From Paractinoplanes rishiriensis (GTDB taxonomy: Bacteria; Actinomycetota; Actinomycetes; Mycobacteriales; Micromonosporaceae), in NCBI RefSeq assembly GCF_016862375.1, contig NZ_BOMV01000051.1, positions 62,001 through 126,000 of the forward strand: a DNA stretch of 64,000 nt, read 5' to 3'. Position 1 is the stretch's first letter. Each line of letters opens with the position of its first letter. Below are positions 25,009 to 33,383 of this stretch, piece after piece. Below the pieces are notes generated by a model, which worked only from the letters and a program-made list of their open reading frames with translations, was not told where the DNA came from and searched no databases. The position numbers and the translations under genes are program-made.

Positions 25009-26153
25009 AGGCCGGCCTCCGTCCGGATTCCGGCCACGATCCCGGGGAGAACGGCCAGGAAGCGGTCGACCTCGTCCGCGGTGGTGCCGCGGTGCAGCGA
25101 AACCCGGACGTTGCCGTGGCTCAGCACGCCCATCGCCTCCAGCACGTGACTGGGCCGCAGCGTGGACGCCGTGCAGGAGGACCCCGACGACACCGCGAAA
25201 CCCTGCCGGTCCAGCGCGTGCAGCAGCGCCTCGCCGTCGACGTACAGGCAGGAGAACGTCACCAGGTGGGGCAGCCGCTCGACCGGGTCGCCGACCACTT
25301 CCACGTCCGGCACGGTGGCTGCCACCCGCTCGCGGATCCGGTCGACCAGCGCGCTCAGGCGTACCGCCTCGGTTTGGCTCTCGGCCACGACGGCGCGCAG
25401 GCTCGCCGCGGCCGCGACCACCGCCGGCAGGTCGATGGCGCCGATGGCGCCGGGGCGATAAAGATCATCCTGCGGGTGCGGCGAGATCCATCGCACACCC
25501 TTGCGGACCACCAGCACGCCCACGCCCGGCGGACCGCCCCACTTGTGCGCGCTCGCGCTCAGCAGCGACCAGCCCGGCGGCACCGGGAGCCGGCCGACCG
25601 ACTGGGCGGCGTCCAGGTAGAGCGGCACGCCGGCCTCGGCGCAACAATCTGCCGCGGCGGCCACCGGCTGCACCGTGCCCACCTCGTGGCTCGCGCTGAT
25701 CAGGGCGGCCAGGGCCGTGCCGGGCGCCGAGACCGCCTCGTCCCAGGCGGCCAGGTCGAGCCGGCCGTGGCGGTCCACTCCGACCTCGACGGCGCGCCCG
25801 GCCCGGGTCGCGGCGTGCAGCACGGCCGAGTGCTCGATCGCGGAGTGCACCAGCGTGTCACCCTGACGCCGCCGTCCGGCAAGCGCGCCGAGCACCGCCG
25901 CCTGCGCCGCGGCCGCGCCCGAGGACCAGATCGACACCTCGTCCGGGCGTACCGCCAATGCCTCGGCGAATGCGGCCATGGCCGCGTCTCTCAGCTGCTG
26001 GGCCCGCCGGCTCGCGGAATAGAGCCGGGACGGGTCGGCCCAGCCGTCCGCCAGCGCGGCAACCAGTGCCTCGGCGGCCACCGGATGCAGTGGAGCCGCG
26101 CTCGCCGCGTCGAGGTATGCCGCCGCACCGGCGGGAACGCCCGTATATTCCAC
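25005..26153 (-). CDS. Cysteine desulfurase, NifS/IscS class
   Basis: PLP enzyme that takes sulfur from cysteine. In the 382-residue protein I see His108 (IEHSAV), Asp181 (YLDAAQS), the PLP Lys204 (ASAHKWGG) and the catalytic Cys327 (SSGSSCTAST). Start is GTG 26153 (VEYTGVPAG); TACCGT lies 7 nt upstream on the minus strand, and no ribosome site is seen. The gene is first in a pair with the TusA gene. There is no SufU or IscU nearby, so tRNA thiolation or cofactor sulfuration is as likely as Fe-S assembly. Confidence 0.92.
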   Translation of the reverse strand: MEYTGVPAGAAAYLDAASAAPLHPVAAEALVAALADGWADPSRLYSASRRAQQLRDAAMAAFAEALAVRPDEVSIWSSGAAAAQAAVLGALAGRRRQGDTLVHSAIEHSAVLHAATRAGRAVEVGVDRHGRLDLAAWDEAVSAPGTALAALISASHEVGTVQPVAAAADCCAEAGVPLYLDAAQSVGRLPVPPGWSLLSASAHKWGGPPGVGVLVVRKGVRWISPHPQDDLYRPGAIGAIDLPAVVAAAASLRAVVAESQTEAVRLSALVDRIRERVAATVPDVEVVGDPVERLPHLVTFSCLYVDGEALLHALDRQGFAVSSGSSCTASTLRPSHVLEAMGVLSHGNVRVSLHRGTTADEVDRFLAVLPGIVAGIRTEAGL

Positions 26154-26160
26154 CCCGCGA

Positions 26161-26166
26161 ACGGTA
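26161..26166 (-). promoter_or_regulatory. Likely -10 box of the cysteine desulfurase gene (leaderless)
   Basis: TACCGT on the minus strand, 7 nt before GTG 26153. Confidence 0.45.
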
Positions 26167-26338
26167 TCGTCCGGTTGTTGAGGGGTACTCGCCGGCGGTC
26201 GAAGATCCGACCCCGCAACGGGCCGGTAGGGCCTGGTCGAGTAGTGTGCGACCGTCGGTGACGCTCTGCCGCCCGCTGTCCGATTTAGGGTGGCCCTACG
26301 TTCCGGGCGGGGCGGCGCTGCTAAGGAGGCAGAAGCAG

Positions 26339-27271
26339 GTGGGCGCAAAGAGTTCGGCCGCACGGCCGCGAGCGGCAGCCCGGATCGCCGGGCTCGGACT
26401 CGGCGGCACGTCGCTGCTGATGCTGCTCTCGGGCTGTTCACTGGAGAGCGTCGGCAAGGCGTTCGGCCACTTCGGCTGGCCGGGGCCGGGCATCAGCCTC
26501 CAGGCACACAAGATGTACGACCTGTGGATCGCGTCGACGATCGCGGCACTGGTCGTGGGTATCTTCGTCTGGGGCCTGATCTTCTGGTGCATCATCCGGT
26601 ACCGCAAGCGCGGCGATGAGCTGCCGGTGCAGACCCGGTTCAACATGCCGATGGAGGTGCTCTACACGGTCACCCCGATCCTCGTGGTCGCCGTGCTGTT
26701 CTACTACACCGCCATCGTGCAGACCGACGTGGACAAGCTGTCGAAGAACCCCGACCAGGTCGTCGAGGTCGTCGCGTTCAAGTGGCAGTGGCAGTTCAAC
26801 TACCGTGACGGGATCGGCCCGGACGCCGGCACCGTGGCCTCGACGGTCGGCTCGGCCGACGTCATCCCGCTGCTGGTCGTCCCGGTCGGACAGAAGATCC
26901 GGTTCGAGGAGACGGCACGGGACGTCATCCACTCGTTCTGGGTGCCCGAGCTGCTGTTCAAGCGGGACGTGTTCCCGGGCAACGTGCGCAACGTCTTCGA
27001 GGTGACCCTCGACAAGGAGGGCCGCTACGTCGGCCGGTGCGCCGAGCTCTGCGGCACCTATCACGCCTACATGCAGTTCGAGATGGTCGTGGTCTCGGCC
27101 GACAAGTTCACCACCTTCCTGGACACCAAGAAGCGCGGCTCCACCACCCAGCAGGCGATGGAGGCGATCGGCTTCACCGGCGCCCAGGCGTACGCCACGA
27201 CCACCGCGCCGCTGGAGACCCGCCGCCAGGGCAGCAACTGGTACCAGCCCAACACCGCGGCCGCGAAGTAA
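26339..27271 (+). CDS. ctaC: Cytochrome c oxidase subunit II (lipoprotein)
   Basis: Subunit II of the aa3 oxidase, which takes electrons into the CuA centre on the outer face. The 310-residue protein has a lipoprotein signal peptide with lipobox LLSGC, two transmembrane helices (about residues 60-85 and 105-125), and the CuA motif CAELCGTYHAYM. The aromatic patch FKWQWQFNY is also present. Start is GTG 26339, with AAGGAGG at 26323-26329. ctaF follows after 10 bp. Confidence 0.95.
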   Translation: MGAKSSAARPRAAARIAGLGLGGTSLLMLLSGCSLESVGKAFGHFGWPGPGISLQAHKMYDLWIASTIAALVVGIFVWGLIFWCIIRYRKRGDELPVQTRFNMPMEVLYTVTPILVVAVLFYYTAIVQTDVDKLSKNPDQVVEVVAFKWQWQFNYRDGIGPDAGTVASTVGSADVIPLLVVPVGQKIRFEETARDVIHSFWVPELLFKRDVFPGNVRNVFEVTLDKEGRYVGRCAELCGTYHAYMQFEMVVVSADKFTTFLDTKKRGSTTQQAMEAIGFTGAQAYATTTAPLETRRQGSNWYQPNTAAAK

Positions 27272-27281
27272 AGGACACGCA

Positions 27282-27707
27282 GTGAAGACCGAATACAAGA
27301 TCTTCGCCGGCGTAGCCGGGTTCCTTTTCGCGGTGGCCGCCCTCTACGGCTTCTGGACGCACGGCGAGGCCGGCAACGTGGAGTGGATCGGCACGGTTGC
27401 GCTGATCCTCTCCGGACTGCTCTGCGCGATGTGCGGCGGCTTCTTCTGGTTCGTCTCCCGCCGGATCGAGCTACGCCCGGAGGACCGGGAGGACGGCGAG
27501 ATCGCCGAGGGCGCCGGCGAGATCGGCTTCTTCAGCCCGGGCAGCTACTGGCCGTTCGGCATCGCCCTGTCGGCTTCGGTGGCCGCGATCGGCCTGGTGT
27601 TCTGGATGTGGTGGCTGATCGCGCTCGGCCTGATCCTGGTGATCGTCTCGGCCAGCGCGATGCTCTTCGAGTACTACTCGGGCACCCGGCACACCGCCGA
27701 GCACTGA
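27282..27707 (+). CDS. ctaF: Cytochrome c oxidase subunit IV, actinobacterial type
   Basis: Small membrane subunit specific to actinobacterial aa3 oxidase. The 141-residue protein has four hydrophobic segments and family sequences such as SRRIELRPEDREDGEIAEGAGE and GFFSPGSYWPFGIALS. It starts at GTG 27282 with AGGACACGCA upstream and is in operon with ctaC. A UUCG-loop terminator follows the stop. Confidence 0.93.
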   Translation: MKTEYKIFAGVAGFLFAVAALYGFWTHGEAGNVEWIGTVALILSGLLCAMCGGFFWFVSRRIELRPEDREDGEIAEGAGEIGFFSPGSYWPFGIALSASVAAIGLVFWMWWLIALGLILVIVSASAMLFEYYSGTRHTAEH

Positions 27708-27717
27708 GGATTTTTCC

Positions 27718-27747
27718 AAAGCCCGCGCCCTTCGGGGCGCGGGCTTT
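27718..27747. terminator. Bidirectional terminator between ctaF and the convergent CxxC gene
   Basis: A perfect 13-bp stem, 27718-27730 with 27735-27747, closed by a very stable TTCG tetraloop. T-rich sequence lies on both sides, so it fits both strands. Confidence 0.93.
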
Positions 27748-27753
27748 GTTGTT

Positions 27754-27966
27754 CTAGGCTGCCGCGCGGCGCTGCTGCGGGGCGACGGCTCTGCGTTTGC
27801 CGTACGGGCTGAACCACAGGTGCACGACGATCGGGGCGACCACCTCGGCCGCACCGCAGCGGGTGCAGACCAGTTCAGGGCAGTCGTCGTGGCCGTCCGT
27901 GCAGGGCGGCACCTCGAACATCATGTCGCCGTCACAGATGACACAGCGCAGTTCGCGATCGGACAC
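27754..27966 (-). CDS. Small protein with two CxxC motifs (zinc-ribbon-like)
   Basis: A 70-residue protein with CVIC near residue 8 and CTRC near residue 34, plus other cysteines in PPCTDGHDDCPE. Two CxxC pairs about 25 residues apart suggest a zinc ribbon. The C-terminus is basic (GKRRAVAPQQRRAAA). Start is GTG 27966 with GAGAGGAG upstream. Function unknown; it is convergent with the ctaC-ctaF operon, across a shared terminator. Confidence 0.8.
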   Translation of the reverse strand: MSDRELRCVICDGDMMFEVPPCTDGHDDCPELVCTRCGAAEVVAPIVVHLWFSPYGKRRAVAPQQRRAAA

Positions 27967-28076
27967 GGGTGGCTCCTCTCTTCGCGGGAGGTGGAATTAC
28001 CCGAATGTCATTCAGACCGTCGCACGGAAATCCGGCAATGCGGAGTAATTCGCGCGGCGTGTCCGCCGCGAATCTG

Positions 28077-29135
28077 TCACTCGGCGGCCTTGGCCTCCTG
28101 CGCCGCGGCCACCCAGCGCTCCAGCTGAGCCGTCACGGCGCCGGAGTCGATCGTCTCCTGGGCCCGGGCTATTCCGGCCCGCAGCGTCTCCCTCAGGTCG
28201 CCGGGGAGGCCACTGTGCGCCGCGAAGGCCGCCGCGGCGTTGAGGACTACGGCGTCGCGCACCGGGCCCTTCTCGCCGGCGAAGGTGCGGTGCGCCACGT
28301 CGGCGTTGAACGCCGCGTTGTCGCCGCGCAGGTCGGCCGGCTGGCTGCGGGGCAGGCCCAGCTCGACGGAGTCGATCACCAGTTCCTCGACGGTGCCCTC
28401 CCGGGCCACCCAGAGCCGCGACGGCGCGGCCGTGGTGAACTCGTCCAGGCCGTCCTCGCCACGGACCACCAGGGCCGAGTCGCCGCGACCGGCCAGCACG
28501 CCGGCCATCACCGGGGCCATCCGCAGGTCGAAGCAGCCGACCATGGCCGACGTGGGCCGGGCCGGGTTGGTCAGCGGGCCGAGCATGTTGAAGAAGGTGG
28601 GCACGCCCAGCTCGCGCCGGGTGACGGCAGCGTGCCGCATGCCGGGGTGGAACCGGGCCGCGAAGCAGAAGCCGATGCCCGCCTCGGCGACCGTCCGGGC
28701 CACCCCCTCGGGGCCCAGGTCGAGCGGGATGCCGAAGTGTTCGAGCAGGTCGGCGGTGCCGGTGGTGGACGACGCGGACCGGTTGCCGTGCTTGACCACG
28801 GTGACGCCGGCCGCGGCCACGGTGATCGCGGCCATCGTGGAGATGTTGACCGTGTTGGCCCGGTCGCCGCCGGTGCCGACCACGTCCACCGCGTCGGTGC
28901 GGATCTTTTCCGGCAGCTCGACCAGGGTGGCGTTGGCCAGCATGGCGTCCACCAGACCGGTCAGTTCGACCGGGGTCTCGCCCTTGGCCCGCAGCGCCAC
29001 CGCGAAGCCGGCGACCTGCACCGGCGTGGCGTTGCCCGCCATGATCTCGCCCATCGCCCAGGCCGTGTCGGCGGTCGCGAGATCCTCGCCGCGCAGCAGG
29101 GCGCTCGTCAGGTTCGGCCAGGTGCGTGCGCCCAT
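28077..29135 (-). CDS. trpD: Anthranilate phosphoribosyltransferase
   Basis: Second step of tryptophan synthesis: joins anthranilate to PRPP. The 352-residue protein contains the PRPP loop VVGTGGDRANTVNISTMAA, VKHGNRSASS and the metal region DGLDEFT. ATG 29135 has GGAGG upstream. As in mycobacteria (trpD next to ctaE), it lies in the respiratory region and away from other trp genes. Confidence 0.95.
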   Translation of the reverse strand: MGARTWPNLTSALLRGEDLATADTAWAMGEIMAGNATPVQVAGFAVALRAKGETPVELTGLVDAMLANATLVELPEKIRTDAVDVVGTGGDRANTVNISTMAAITVAAAGVTVVKHGNRSASSTTGTADLLEHFGIPLDLGPEGVARTVAEAGIGFCFAARFHPGMRHAAVTRRELGVPTFFNMLGPLTNPARPTSAMVGCFDLRMAPVMAGVLAGRGDSALVVRGEDGLDEFTTAAPSRLWVAREGTVEELVIDSVELGLPRSQPADLRGDNAAFNADVAHRTFAGEKGPVRDAVVLNAAAAFAAHSGLPGDLRETLRAGIARAQETIDSGAVTAQLERWVAAAQEAKAAE

Positions 29136-29192
29136 GGCGGGCCTCCGTGGGGGGTTTACGGGGGTCGGTAGGTGGTCTGGTGGAGCGGAAGG

Positions 29193-29642
29193 TCAGCCGA
29201 GCGTGCCGAGCGTGCCCAGCGGGATGGCGCCGCCGCGGCGGGCGCGCAGCATGGCGGCCACCGTCTGGCCCGTGGTGACCGGGTCGAGCGGGTAGGTCAG
29301 GGTCTGGTCGACCTGCGCGTACGCCGCCAGCCAGCGGTCGGCGGCGCGGGCCAGCACCACGCAGACCGGCGGGGGAGTCGCGTACTCGTCCTTGGTCTGC
29401 CGGGCGATGCCCAGGCCGCCGGCGGGCGAGGCCTCGCCGTCCAGCACCATCAGGTCGATCTCGTACTTGTCCAGGAGGTCACGGCAGTCCTCCCAGGTGA
29501 CCGCGTCGACGAACTCGACCGTCAGGTCGGCGGCGGGGCGGGTGCCGATGGCCAGCCGGATCCGGTCGCGGACCGCGCTGTCGTCGCTGTAGAGCAGGAC
29601 GGTGAAGGTCTCCGGCTCCGGAGTCGCGTTTGCGTCGCTCAT
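29193..29642 (-). CDS. Receiver-domain-like protein without output domain
   Basis: A 149-residue protein with a response-regulator fold: TFTVLLYSDDSAVRDRIRLAI as first strand and helix, LMVLDGEAS at the phospho-acceptor strand with an Asp, and VCVVLARAADRW as a later strand. The usual conserved Lys after the fifth strand is not evident (TYPLDP instead), so it may be a pseudo-receiver. No histidine kinase adjoins it. ATG 29642 is the first start after an upstream 60-bp gap. Confidence 0.7.
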   Translation of the reverse strand: MSDANATPEPETFTVLLYSDDSAVRDRIRLAIGTRPAADLTVEFVDAVTWEDCRDLLDKYEIDLMVLDGEASPAGGLGIARQTKDEYATPPPVCVVLARAADRWLAAYAQVDQTLTYPLDPVTTGQTVAAMLRARRGGAIPLGTLGTLG

Positions 29643-29701
29643 GGTTGCGCTTCCAGTCCGTCTGGGTGGGCGAAGTAGCCCGCTGATCGTACCGAACACG
29701 A

Positions 29702-30649
29702 TTACTCCGCGTCCGACCGTGGTCGGACCGCGGCGGCCTTGGCTTCCTCGGCCTCGGCCCGGTCCAGCGCGCGGTCGATCCGGCGGGCCTCCCGTTCGGA
29801 CTGCTTGATCCACTGGAACACCAGGATGCCCAGCATGGTGACGCTCACGATCTCGCCGCCGGCCCACAGGACGCCGCCCGCGGTGACCTGGTCGTCGACC
29901 GGGTCGACCCAGCCCAGCTGGAGGCTCGGGTAGTAGTCGCCGGCGAGCAGCGTCCGGCTCTGCATGATGGTCAGTCCCAGCACGGTGTGGAACGGCACCG
30001 ACAGCACCATGAGCAGCGCCCGGCCCGGGTACGGCCAGCGGTTGGGCAGCGGGTCGAGGCCGAGCAGCGGCCAGAAGAACAGGCAGCCGGTCAGGATGAA
30101 GTGCACGTGCGTGGCCTCGTGCAACCAGCCGTGTTCGAGGGTCTGCCGGTACAGGCCGGTGAAATAGAGCACGAACGGGTTGGCCACGAAGATCCCGAAC
30201 GCGACCAGCGGAAAGGTCAGCACCCGGGCGACCCGGCTGTGCAGCACGGCCAGCAGTGTGCGGCGCGGGCCGCCGTGCAGGATCCGCAGGGCGAGCGTGA
30301 CCGGCGCGCCGAGGGCCAGGAAGATCGGCCCGACCATGGACAGCACCATGTGCTGGACCATGTGTACGGACAGCAGCGAGCTGTCGTACGCCTCGATGCC
30401 GGTGACCGAGACCGCCGCGATCGAGCCCAGCCCACCCACCACGAAGGCCACCGTGCGGCCCACCGGCCAGTGGTCGCCGCGGGCTCGCAGCTGATACACG
30501 CCGTAGCCGTACAGGGCGGCAGCCACCAGCAGGAACAGAGCGATCAGGCTGGTCAGGTGGAGCTGCGTGAAGATCACACTGGCGGTGAACGGGGGTAGTC
30601 CAGTATCCCCGGCCGCGAGCGCCGGCGTGGGCATTTCGGCGAGCTGCAC
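29702..30649 (-). CDS. CtaG-like cytochrome c oxidase assembly protein (caa3_CtaG family)
   Basis: Polytopic membrane protein of 315 residues with about seven helices. It has the family's histidine-rich motifs MVQHMVLSMVGP, HEATHVHFILTGCLFFWPLLG and VPFHTVLGLTIM, thought to help copper delivery to the oxidase. A charged tail follows. GTG 30649 is preceded by TAGCCT 6 nt upstream on the minus strand; an internal ATG at the sixth codon is an alternative. It is divergent from ctaE, which supports a role with the oxidase. Confidence 0.9.
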   Translation of the reverse strand: MQLAEMPTPALAAGDTGLPPFTASVIFTQLHLTSLIALFLLVAAALYGYGVYQLRARGDHWPVGRTVAFVVGGLGSIAAVSVTGIEAYDSSLLSVHMVQHMVLSMVGPIFLALGAPVTLALRILHGGPRRTLLAVLHSRVARVLTFPLVAFGIFVANPFVLYFTGLYRQTLEHGWLHEATHVHFILTGCLFFWPLLGLDPLPNRWPYPGRALLMVLSVPFHTVLGLTIMQSRTLLAGDYYPSLQLGWVDPVDDQVTAGGVLWAGGEIVSVTMLGILVFQWIKQSEREARRIDRALDRAEAEEAKAAAVRPRSDAE

Positions 30650-30655
30650 CTCTCG

Positions 30656-30661
30656 AGGCTA
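30656..30661 (-). promoter_or_regulatory. Likely -10 box of the CtaG-like gene (leaderless)
   Basis: TAGCCT on the minus strand, exactly 6 nt before GTG 30649. The divergent ctaE gene has the same layout on the other strand. Confidence 0.5.
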
Positions 30662-30746
30662 GGCCCACCCCCGTCGCGGACGTTCTACCGGGCTGCGACA
30701 CGTGCCGGATTCCACCCCCCGCGGCACGTTGGACTGATCGCGGGGC

Positions 30747-30752
30747 AATAAT
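30747..30752 (+). promoter_or_regulatory. Likely -10 box of ctaE (leaderless)
   Basis: AATAAT, 6 nt before the GTG start of ctaE, in otherwise GC-rich sequence; no ribosome site is visible. A matching -35 is not clear. Confidence 0.5.
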
Positions 30753-30758
30753 GAGCCG

Positions 30759-31358
30759 GTGACAGCGGCCTCAGCCATAGACAAGAGCCGGATCCACTCG
30801 CTGACCCGACCCAACATGGTCAGCGTCGGCACGATCGTGTGGCTCTCCAGTGAACTCATGTTCTTCGCGGCGTTGTTCGCCATGTATTTCTCGATCCGTG
30901 CGGCGGACTACAGCATGTGGGAAGAACACACCCCCAAGCTCCAGATCCCGTACGCGACGACGTTCACGGTGATCCTGGTGCTGTCCTCGGTGACATGCCA
31001 GCTCGGCGTGTTCGCGGCGGAGAAGGGCGACGTGTTCGGGCTGCGGCGCTGGTTCACCATCACGTTCGTGATGGGCCTGATCTTCGTGCTCGGCCAGGTC
31101 AACGAGTACCGGCACCTGGTGCACGAGGGCATCGCGCTCAACGCCGACGGCTACGGCTCGATGTTCTACCTGACCACCGGGTTCCACGGCCTGCACGTCA
31201 CGGGCGGTCTGATCGCCTTCATCATCTTCATGATCCGTACGACCATGGGCCGGTTCACCCCGGCGCAGGCGACCTCGGCGATCGTCGTGTCGTACTACTG
31301 GCACTTCGTGGACGTCGTGTGGATCGCGCTGTTCGCCATGATCTATTGGCTGCAGTGA
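30759..31358 (+). CDS. ctaE: Cytochrome c oxidase subunit III
   Basis: Membrane subunit III of the aa3 oxidase. The 199-residue protein has five helices and the conserved parts VWLSSELMFFAALFAMYF, TTGFHGLHVTGG and SYYWHFVDVVWIALF. The short five-helix form is normal in actinobacteria. It begins the ctaE-qcrCAB operon; qcrC follows after 49 bp with its own ribosome site. Confidence 0.95.
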   Translation: MTAASAIDKSRIHSLTRPNMVSVGTIVWLSSELMFFAALFAMYFSIRAADYSMWEEHTPKLQIPYATTFTVILVLSSVTCQLGVFAAEKGDVFGLRRWFTITFVMGLIFVLGQVNEYRHLVHEGIALNADGYGSMFYLTTGFHGLHVTGGLIAFIIFMIRTTMGRFTPAQATSAIVVSYYWHFVDVVWIALFAMIYWLQ

Positions 31359-31407
31359 TGGGGCCGGCGTCCGAGAGTTCAGGTCAAAAACCAGAGGGAC
31401 ACAGCTG

Positions 31408-32277
31408 ATGACTTCAGACACCCCTGCCGGTCGGCGGTCTCGGTTTGGGAGGCTCCGCTGGGGGTTCTTCACCCCGCGGCGCTCCGCGCCGAGCCGGGTC
31501 CGTCGGCGGATCGGGGCGGCCGCCCGCATGCTGGCAGCGCTCGCGCTCGCCGGCGGCGTATACACCGCGTTCGCACCCGGCGCGTTTGCCGACGAGCCCC
31601 GGCAGCTGTCCGCCGCCGCGATCGAGGGCAAGCAGCTCTATGACACCAGCTGCATCACCTGTCACGGGCGCGACGCCCAGGGTGTCGAGGGCCGCGGTCC
31701 CAGCCTGATCGGTGTGGGGTCGGCCTCGGTGGAGTTCCAGGTGGGCACCGGCCGCATGCCGATGACCCGCCAGGAGGCTCAGGCCGAGGAAAAGAAGCCG
31801 CAGTTCGACAAGGCGCAGACCAAGCAGCTGGGGCAGTACATCCAGGAGCTCGGTGGCGGGCCGCAGATGCCGACCGGTGAGCTGGTGGAGGACATCGAGG
31901 CGAACCCCGAGGCGCTGGCCCGCGGCGGTGAGCTGTTCCGGGTGAACTGCGCGTCCTGCCACGGCTTCGGTGGTGGCGGCGGTGCCCTCTCGTCCGGCAA
32001 GTTCGCGCCGGGCCTGCACGACGTCTCCCCCGAGCACCTCTACGCGGCGATGCTGACCGGCCCGCAGAACATGCCGGTCTTCGGCGACAACGAGCTCTCC
32101 CCCGAGGAGAAGCGCGAGATCATCACCTACGTCACGGTCCAGCTCCAGGACGACAAGGACCCGGGCGGCCTGTTCAACCTGGGCCGGTACGGCCCGGCGA
32201 CCGAGGGTGTCGCCATCTTCATGGTGGGCATCACGATCCTCGTCTTCGTGGCGCTCTGGATTGCGGGGAAGTCATGA
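31408..32277 (+). CDS. qcrC: Cytochrome bc1 complex diheme cytochrome c subunit
   Basis: Membrane-bound cytochrome cc that passes electrons from the Rieske centre to CuA of the oxidase, replacing soluble cytochrome c. The 289-residue protein has an N-terminal membrane segment, two haem c motifs CITCH and CASCH with later Met ligands (TGRMPMT and GPQNMPVF), and a C-terminal membrane anchor. A site like AGAGGGA precedes ATG 31408. It overlaps qcrA by 4 bp. Confidence 0.95.
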   Translation: MTSDTPAGRRSRFGRLRWGFFTPRRSAPSRVRRRIGAAARMLAALALAGGVYTAFAPGAFADEPRQLSAAAIEGKQLYDTSCITCHGRDAQGVEGRGPSLIGVGSASVEFQVGTGRMPMTRQEAQAEEKKPQFDKAQTKQLGQYIQELGGGPQMPTGELVEDIEANPEALARGGELFRVNCASCHGFGGGGGALSSGKFAPGLHDVSPEHLYAAMLTGPQNMPVFGDNELSPEEKREIITYVTVQLQDDKDPGGLFNLGRYGPATEGVAIFMVGITILVFVALWIAGKS

Positions 32278-33383
32278 CAGCTGTGCACGACCATGCGACC
32301 GACGCCGGCCGCGAACCGGTCGACGTGAGCGACCCGCGGCTGACCCGGTTCGAGATCGTCAAGGAAGGCGCCCGGCGCGACGAGATCGAGATCGTCACGT
32401 ACGAGTCGCAGTTCCAGGGCACCAACTCCAAGGCGGAGCGGCGGGTCGTCCGCAACATCGCCCTGCTGTTCCTGATCTCCGGGCTGGGCGGTGCCGCGTT
32501 CATCGGCTTCTACATCTGGTGGCCGTGGCGTTTCGAGCTGGGCCACACCGCCAGCGACTACTACACCGCGCTGCTCGGCATCAGCCTGTCGGTGGCGCTG
32601 TTCGGCGTCGGCTTCGGCATCCTGGCCTGGGCCAAAAAGCTGCTGCCGCACGAGGTGTCGATCCAGCAGCGGCACGACGGCGGCTCGCCCAGCGACGAGC
32701 AGATCATCACGGGGCACACGCTGGCCTTCGTCGGTGACGAACTGGCACAGGGCGTGCAGCGCCGGCCGCTGCTCAAGGGCGCGATCGCGATCGGCATGGC
32801 GCCGCTCGGCGTGGCCGCGGCCGCGCCGCTGATCGGTGGCCTGATCGAGAACCCGCACAAGGACGACCCGCCGATCATGTTCAGCACGGGGTTCAACCCG
32901 GTGCACAACGGCGGCAAGCCGGTGCGGCTCACCCGCGACGACGGCACCCCGCTGCGCCCCGAGGACGTGAGCACCGGCGGTCAGCTGACGGTGTTCCCGG
33001 GCATCCCGCACGGCGCCACCAACGAGTGGGCCGACTCGCCCACCCTGCTGATCCACCTCCGCCCCGACGACGCGGAAAAGACCCGCGCGGCGGCCGACGC
33101 CGACCCGCGCAACAATGGGCTGATGTGGGGCAACTACGTCGCGTACTCCAAGATCTGTACGCACGCGGGTTGCCCGGCGAGCCTGTACGAGCAGCAGACC
33201 AACCGTCTGCTCTGCCCGTGCCACCAGTCGCAGTTCCTGATCACCGACAACGCCCAGCCGATCTTCGGCCCGGCCACCCGGCGGCTGCCGATGCTGCCGC
33301 TCGACGTGGACGAGGAAGGCTTCTTCGTGGCAAAGTCCGACTTCAAGGACACCGTCGGACCCGACTTCTGGGAGCGGCCGTGA
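32274..33383 (+). CDS. qcrA: Rieske iron-sulfur subunit of the bc1 complex
   Basis: A 369-residue actinobacterial Rieske protein with three transmembrane helices in the first 200 residues and the [2Fe-2S] motifs CTHAGCP and CPCHQS in the C-terminal domain. Start ATG 32274 overlaps the qcrC stop, and its own stop overlaps the GTG of qcrB, so the three subunits are made in a coupled way. Confidence 0.95.
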   Translation: MTAVHDHATDAGREPVDVSDPRLTRFEIVKEGARRDEIEIVTYESQFQGTNSKAERRVVRNIALLFLISGLGGAAFIGFYIWWPWRFELGHTASDYYTALLGISLSVALFGVGFGILAWAKKLLPHEVSIQQRHDGGSPSDEQIITGHTLAFVGDELAQGVQRRPLLKGAIAIGMAPLGVAAAAPLIGGLIENPHKDDPPIMFSTGFNPVHNGGKPVRLTRDDGTPLRPEDVSTGGQLTVFPGIPHGATNEWADSPTLLIHLRPDDAEKTRAAADADPRNNGLMWGNYVAYSKICTHAGCPASLYEQQTNRLLCPCHQSQFLITDNAQPIFGPATRRLPMLPLDVDEEGFFVAKSDFKDTVGPDFWERP

